A stretch of 18,594 bases of DNA, from NCBI GenBank assembly GCA_023411405.1, contig JAEYOU010000243.1:1-18594 (forward strand), given 5' to 3'. The notes beneath the pieces are model-generated. The model searched no databases. It saw only the letters and a list, made by a program, of their open reading frames with translations, and was not told the origin of the DNA. The translations under genes and the position numbers were made by a program. Shown in pieces: positions 15,338 through 18,594 of this stretch (the stretch's first letter is position 1; every line of letters begins with the position of its first letter). The DNA is from Pseudomonadota bacterium. Lineage in GTDB: Bacteria; Myxococcota; Myxococcia; Myxococcales; Anaeromyxobacteraceae.

Positions 15338-15539
15338 CGCACCCGCTCCAGGTGGGGTAGTCGAGGATACGACCTGTCGCAGGGGGGCGTCCATGGGAGC
15401 GGGCGCTGCCTCCACGGGCGCGCGCTGGCCCGGCCGTCACGCTGCGGTCACAGAACCGGCACAACCGTGCCCCGGGCGCGGCTGGTACTTATGTGACCTC
15501 ACACGACGAACCGGTTCCCCAGCGCCGCGGGAGTGGTCG

Positions 15540-15746
15540 ATGAAGGTCTCGAGGGAGTCGTTCTACCGCTGCGTCTTCTCCTCCCCGAGCTCGGAGCGCG
15601 TCGCGCACGTTCGCGCCTGGGACGCGGGGGAGGCGGTCCAGCTCTTCCGCTCGGAGCTCCGCTCGGACGGCGTCGCGGAGCGGGGCACGATCCGCGTCTT
15701 CACCTCGATCGACGGCGAGGCGGAGCGGGCGGCGTACAGGCCGTGA
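15540..15746 (+). CDS. Small hypothetical protein, 68 residues
   Basis: Starts MKVSRESFYRCVFSS and has no signal peptide or membrane segment. The pattern of short strands around a central helix (GEAVQLFRSELRSDGV, then GTIRVFTSIDG) suggests a small alpha/beta fold. The ATG at 15540 has GGGAG 7 nt upstream, which supports real translation. It is transcribed divergently from the TPR-tailed glycosyltransferase gene and ends convergently with the Nudix gene, with a complex inverted repeat between them. I do not recognise the family and propose no function. Confidence 0.6.
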   Translation: MKVSRESFYRCVFSSPSSERVAHVRAWDAGEAVQLFRSELRSDGVAERGTIRVFTSIDGEAERAAYRP

Positions 15747-15758
15747 GAGCGGCCGCGA

Positions 15759-15842
15759 CCGCTCACCCTCCGAGAATCGCTCGGGCTCTGCCCTCGCTCC
15801 GTCGGCGGGCGAAGCCCGCCTCCTCCGGCTCAGGGTGAGCGG
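15759..15842. repeat. Long inverted repeat with two internal hairpins, terminator-like
   Basis: An 11-bp outer stem, CCGCTCACCCT (15759-15769) and AGGGTGAGCGG (15832-15842), encloses two smaller hairpins: CCGAG/CTCGG (15770-15774 and 15780-15784) and GGCGGGC-gaa-GCCCGCC (15804-15820). Together they can fold into a three-way junction. It lies between two convergent genes, and its right arm overlaps the last codons of the Nudix gene. The outer stem matches the stem of the dispersed hairpin repeat, but the 13-nt loop is absent. Confidence 0.7.
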
Positions 15843-16501
15843 CCATCCGCGAACGCGCGCGCGAACAGCTCGCTCAGCATCCGGGCCGTGAGGCCCCACA
15901 CCACGCGTGAAGGGTCCGCGTGGAACGACCAGACCCGCCACCGGCCCGTCTCCGGATCGACGTCCTCGAACGGCTCCTGGACCTCGCGGAGGAGCGCGGC
16001 GATCTCGGGCGGGAAGCGCGCCGGGTCCCAGAACGCGGCCTGGCGGATCGCCGGGTCGAGCAGGCGCGCGAGCGGCAGCTCGAACGGCTCCTCGACCTCG
16101 CCCGCCGCCCCCGTGAACTCCGCCGGCGGCGCCGCGACCGCGCCGACGACCGGCGTCACGACGAACCGCGCGATCGAGACGAGGTCGTCGAGCCGTCCGA
16201 GGAGCTCGACCCGCGGCGGTGGGAGCCCCACCTCCTCCTCGGCCTCCCGGAGCGCGCCGGCCTCGGGCGCCTCGCCTTGCACGAGCCCGCCCCCGGGCAG
16301 GGAGATCTCGCCCTTGTGGTGCGGCAGCGCCGAGGAGCGGCGCGTGAACAGGATCGTCGGCCCACCCGGACGATCGAGGATCGGGAGGAGCACCGCCGCG
16401 CGGCGGAAGGCCGGGACGGTGAGCGGCCGCGGCGCCCGGGCCGCCAGGGCGGCCCGGGCGCGGGCGACGGCCTCGTCGAAGGTGGGCGTCGGGAGCGACA
16501 C
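15830..16501 (-). CDS. Nudix hydrolase, CoA pyrophosphatase type (NudL/NUDT7-8-like)
   Basis: A 223-residue protein with a perfect Nudix box at residues 71-93: GX5E (E77), then REAEEEVGL (85-93) with the metal-binding glutamates. Just before it, LFTRRSSALPHHKGEISLPG (51-70) matches the UPF0035 signature that marks the CoA-diphosphatase subgroup. That subgroup splits CoA or acyl-CoA into 3',5'-ADP and 4'-phosphopantetheine species, and the length is usual for it. The start is a GTG at 16501 with no clear SD, so a different start is possible. It is divergent from ilvD across 124 bp. It could control CoA levels or remove damaged CoA; exact substrate not provable here. Confidence 0.87.
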   Translation of the reverse strand: MSLPTPTFDEAVARARAALAARAPRPLTVPAFRRAAVLLPILDRPGGPTILFTRRSSALPHHKGEISLPGGGLVQGEAPEAGALREAEEEVGLPPPRVELLGRLDDLVSIARFVVTPVVGAVAAPPAEFTGAAGEVEEPFELPLARLLDPAIRQAAFWDPARFPPEIAALLREVQEPFEDVDPETGRWRVWSFHADPSRVVWGLTARMLSELFARAFADGRSP

Positions 16502-16531
16502 GTCGCGAGTCTATGCGCGGCGGTCGCGAGA

Positions 16532-16564
16532 CCGCTCGCCCTTCGACAGGCTCAGGGCGAGCGG
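16532..16564. repeat. Dispersed hairpin repeat, copy 5, in a divergent promoter region
   Basis: Perfect 10-bp stem CCGCTCGCCC (16532-16541) / GGGCGAGCGG (16555-16564) around the loop TTCGACAGGCTCA. It lies between the divergent Nudix and ilvD starts, so it cannot be a normal terminator for either gene. It may be a binding site, attenuator-like leader or inserted repeat. Confidence 0.85.
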
Positions 16565-16625
16565 GTGAGGGACTCGACCCGGGGCGTTCGTTGACAACTG
16601 CGCCGGAACTCGCGAAAACCGCGGG

Positions 16626-18305
16626 ATGCGCAGCGACCAGATCAAGAAGGGCTTCGAGCGAGCCCCCCACCGCAGCCTGCTCCGCGCCACCGGCCTCACC
16701 GACGCCGACTTCGACAAGCCGTTCATCGGCGTCGCGAACAGCCACGTGGACATCATCCCGGGCCACTTCTACCTCGCCGAGTACGGCCGGATCGCGAAGG
16801 ACGAGATCCGCAAGGCGGGCGGCGTCCCGTTCGAGTTCAACACCATCGGCGTGGACGACGGCGTGGCCATGGGCCACCCGGGCATGCTCTACAGCCTGCC
16901 CTCGCGCGAGCTCATCGCCGACTCGATCGAGACGATGATGAACGCGCACTGCCTCGACGCGATGGTGTGCATCCCGAACTGCGACAAGATCGTGCCCGGG
17001 ATGGTCATGGGCGCGCTGCGCGTGGACGTGCCGACGGTGTTCGTCTCCGGCGGGCCGATGAAGGCGGGCACCGCGAAGGACGGCGCCCCGCTCGACCTCA
17101 ACTCCGTGTTCGAGGCGGTCGGCCAGCGGGCGGCCGGCACGATCGGCGACGCCGAGCTGCACGACGTCGAGTGCCGCGCCTGCCCCTCGGGCGGCTCCTG
17201 CTCGGGCATGTTCACGGCCAACTCGATGAACGTGCTGTGCGAGGCGATGGGGATCGCCCTCCCCGGCAACGGCACCATCCTCGCCCTCACCCCCGAGCGC
17301 GAGGCGCTCGTCCGGCGCGCCGCGCGCCGCGCGGTGGAGATCGCGGGGGACGAGCGGTTCCGGATGCGCCGCATCGTGAACACCGACGCGATCCACAACG
17401 CGATGGTCGTGGACATGGCCATGGGCGGCTCCACGAACACCGTCCTGCACATGCTCGCCATCGCCCGCGAGGCCGGGGTGGCCTTCGGGCTCCGCGAGAT
17501 CGAGGCCATCGCCAAGCAGGTCGCGCACATCGCGAAGATCGCCCCCTCGCTCTCGACCGTGCACATCGAGGACGTGCACCGGGCCGGGGGCGTCCCGGCG
17601 GTGCTGAAGGAGACCGCCCGCCGCGGCGGCGTCGTCCGCGAGGGCGCGATCACCGTCACGGGCGAGACCGTCGGCGAGCGGATGAAGGACGCGAAGATCG
17701 CCGACAAGACGATCATCCACCCGCTCGAGGAGGCGTACTCCCCGGTGGGCGGCCTCGCGGTGCTCTTCGGCAACCTCGCGCCCGAGGGGGCGGTGGTGAA
17801 GACCGCCGGCATCCAGCCGTCGATGCGCAAGTTCACCGGCAAGGCGATCTGCTTCGACTCGCAGGACGACGCGATCGCCGGGATCATGGGCGGCAAGGTC
17901 CAGGCGGGCCACTTCGTGGTGCTGCGCTACGAGGGGCCGAAGGGCGGCCCCGGCATGCAGGAGATGCTCGGCCCGACGTCGCTCATCATGGGCATGGGCC
18001 TCGGCGAGAAGGTCGGCCTCGTCACCGACGGCCGCTTCTCCGGCGCGACCCGCGGGGCCTGCGTCGGCCACGTCTCGCCCGAGGCGGCCGAGGGCGGGCC
18101 CATCGGGCTCGTGCAGGACGGCGATCCGATCACGATCGACGTCGAGGCCCGAACGCTCACCGTGGACGTGCCCGACACCGAGCTCGCCCGGCGGCGCGAG
18201 ACCTTCCGTCCGAAGAAGAAGGACGTGAAGTCCTCCTGGCTCCGCCGGTACGCGCACCTCGTGACAAACGCGGCGAGCGGGGCGGTGCTCAAGACGGACC
18301 TGTAG
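16626..18305 (+). CDS. ilvD: Dihydroxy-acid dehydratase
   Basis: A full-length 559-residue enzyme. It dehydrates 2,3-dihydroxy-isovalerate and 2,3-dihydroxy-3-methylvalerate to the keto acids that give valine, leucine and isoleucine. Conserved blocks: FIGVANSHVDIIPGHFYLAE, FNTIGVDDG (71-79), CIPNCDKIVPG (C119, K121), CPSGGSCSGMFTANSMN (C192), and GRFSGATRG near the C-terminus. Position 46, which is Cys (PCN) in [2Fe-2S] dehydratases, is Gly (IIPGH), as in the E. coli and Bacillus enzymes, pointing to the oxygen-sensitive [4Fe-4S] class by analogy. The ATG at 16626 has only a weak CGGG upstream. No other ilv genes are adjacent. Confidence 0.96.
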   Translation: MRSDQIKKGFERAPHRSLLRATGLTDADFDKPFIGVANSHVDIIPGHFYLAEYGRIAKDEIRKAGGVPFEFNTIGVDDGVAMGHPGMLYSLPSRELIADSIETMMNAHCLDAMVCIPNCDKIVPGMVMGALRVDVPTVFVSGGPMKAGTAKDGAPLDLNSVFEAVGQRAAGTIGDAELHDVECRACPSGGSCSGMFTANSMNVLCEAMGIALPGNGTILALTPEREALVRRAARRAVEIAGDERFRMRRIVNTDAIHNAMVVDMAMGGSTNTVLHMLAIAREAGVAFGLREIEAIAKQVAHIAKIAPSLSTVHIEDVHRAGGVPAVLKETARRGGVVREGAITVTGETVGERMKDAKIADKTIIHPLEEAYSPVGGLAVLFGNLAPEGAVVKTAGIQPSMRKFTGKAICFDSQDDAIAGIMGGKVQAGHFVVLRYEGPKGGPGMQEMLGPTSLIMGMGLGEKVGLVTDGRFSGATRGACVGHVSPEAAEGGPIGLVQDGDPITIDVEARTLTVDVPDTELARRRETFRPKKKDVKSSWLRRYAHLVTNAASGAVLKTDL

Positions 18306-18336
18306 CCGCGTCGCCGCCCGAGCCCGGGTCGATGGT

Positions 18337-18368
18337 CCGCTCGCCCTGCGCCGTCCAGGGGCGAGCGG
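18337..18368. repeat. Hairpin with the repeat stem but a different loop, terminator-like
   Basis: Perfect 10-bp stem CCGCTCGCCC (18337-18346) / GGGCGAGCGG (18359-18368), identical to the stem of copy 5 at 16532, but with a 12-nt loop TGCGCCGTCCAG. It lies between the convergent ends of ilvD and the methyltransferase gene, a bidirectional terminator position. Confidence 0.75.
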
Positions 18369-18374
18369 GCGTGT

Positions 18375-18594
18375 TCACGGCCCCGCGCGCTCCCACGCCG
18401 CCGCGAAGAACCCGTCGGTCCCATGCCGGTGCGGCCAGGTCCGCACGAAGCCGCCGGGCGTCACGGTCTCGGGCGGCGCCGCGGCGGGGCGGACGCGCCG
18501 CCACCCGGGGTGAATCCGCTCGAACGCCTCGGCCACGGCCTCGTCCTCCTCGCGCCGGAAGGTGCACGTCGCGTAGACGAGCCGGCCGCCCGCG
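18375..18594 (-). CDS. RsmB/RsmF-type rRNA (cytosine-5) methyltransferase, C-terminal fragment
   Basis: Only the last 72 residues are in the window; the gene continues past the right edge. The fragment starts with GRLVYATCTFRREEDEAVAE, the late conserved motif of NOL1/NOP2/Sun m5C methyltransferases, in which LVYxTCS is followed by an acidic ENE-like stretch. It ends GTDGFFAAAWERAGP, matching the usual DGFF(x)A terminal strand of RsmB and RsmF. These enzymes methylate cytosine in rRNA using SAM. Which subfamily it is cannot be decided without the N-terminal part, for example whether a NusB-like domain is present. It converges on ilvD with a hairpin between. Confidence 0.8.
   Translation of the reverse strand, partial: AGGRLVYATCTFRREEDEAVAEAFERIHPGWRRVRPAAAPPETVTPGGFVRTWPHRHGTDGFFAAAWERAGP

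Noticed and set aside
15458..15470. Sigma-54-like promoter before the 68-residue gene
   Set aside because: GG and GC elements are present but separated by 9 rather than 10 bases. The sequence is better explained as a short GGCAC/GTGCC inverted repeat.
15489..18257. A 922-codon open frame on the minus strand across ilvD and the Nudix gene
   Set aside because: It is antisense to ilvD, rich in Arg, His, Asp and Gly-type shadow composition, and has no recognisable motifs. High GC removes stop codons from shadow frames.

Overview
The window is very GC-rich DNA with dense, tightly packed genes and strong third-position G/C bias. Protein style and gene content suggest a soil or sediment Myxococcota-type bacterium, perhaps Anaeromyxobacter-like. 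That placement is an impression from sequence style, not a computed result. No tRNA, rRNA or CRISPR array was found. No gene-free stretch exceeds about 220 bp.

Layout. (1) 1-3280: the 3' end of an unrecognised gene; a convergent gene for a small exported protein (586-1167, minus); a ketopantoate-reductase-family gene (1385-2341); and a membrane-anchored protein with a glycine-cleavage-H-protein (lipoyl) fold in which the lipoylated lysine is replaced by arginine (2561-3280). (2) 3339-4852: one apparently intact IS1182-family insertion sequence, sitting inside a copy of a dispersed hairpin repeat. (3) 4946-6685 (minus): a long acyl-CoA dehydrogenase of the VLCAD/ACAD9 size class, with Asp where the catalytic Glu is expected. 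(4) 6818-13488: a plus-strand run for surface-glycan or glycolipid synthesis. It holds a 65-residue one-pass membrane protein, a GT2 glycosyltransferase fused to a radical SAM enzyme, a nucleotide-sugar dehydrogenase, an NAD-dependent sugar epimerase/dehydratase, a second GT2, and a GT-C membrane glycosyltransferase. Several of these overlap by 4 bp. A second GT-C protein with a TPR-like tail (13499-15337, minus) converges on it. (5) 15540-18594: a 68-residue unknown protein, a CoA-pyrophosphatase-type Nudix hydrolase (minus), dihydroxy-acid dehydratase ilvD, and the C-terminal end of an RsmB/RsmF-type rRNA cytosine-5 methyltransferase (minus, cut by the window edge).

How the genes fit together. 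The glycan block has a coherent logic: a dehydrogenase and an epimerase to make a modified nucleotide sugar, GT2 enzymes resembling polyprenyl-phosphate sugar transferases, and GT-C enzymes that usually take polyprenyl-phosphate sugars on the outer face of the inner membrane. The GT2-radical SAM fusion is the most unusual protein here and hints at radical chemistry on a glycan, lipid carrier or sugar.

A second theme is a family of intergenic hairpins. Four positions carry a conserved 13-nt loop (TTCGACAGGCTCA) on stems that differ by paired, compensating changes. Two further positions carry the loop with a one-base change, and two more share the stem only. One loop-bearing copy was split by the IS, and rejoining the flanks restores a perfect 10-bp stem.
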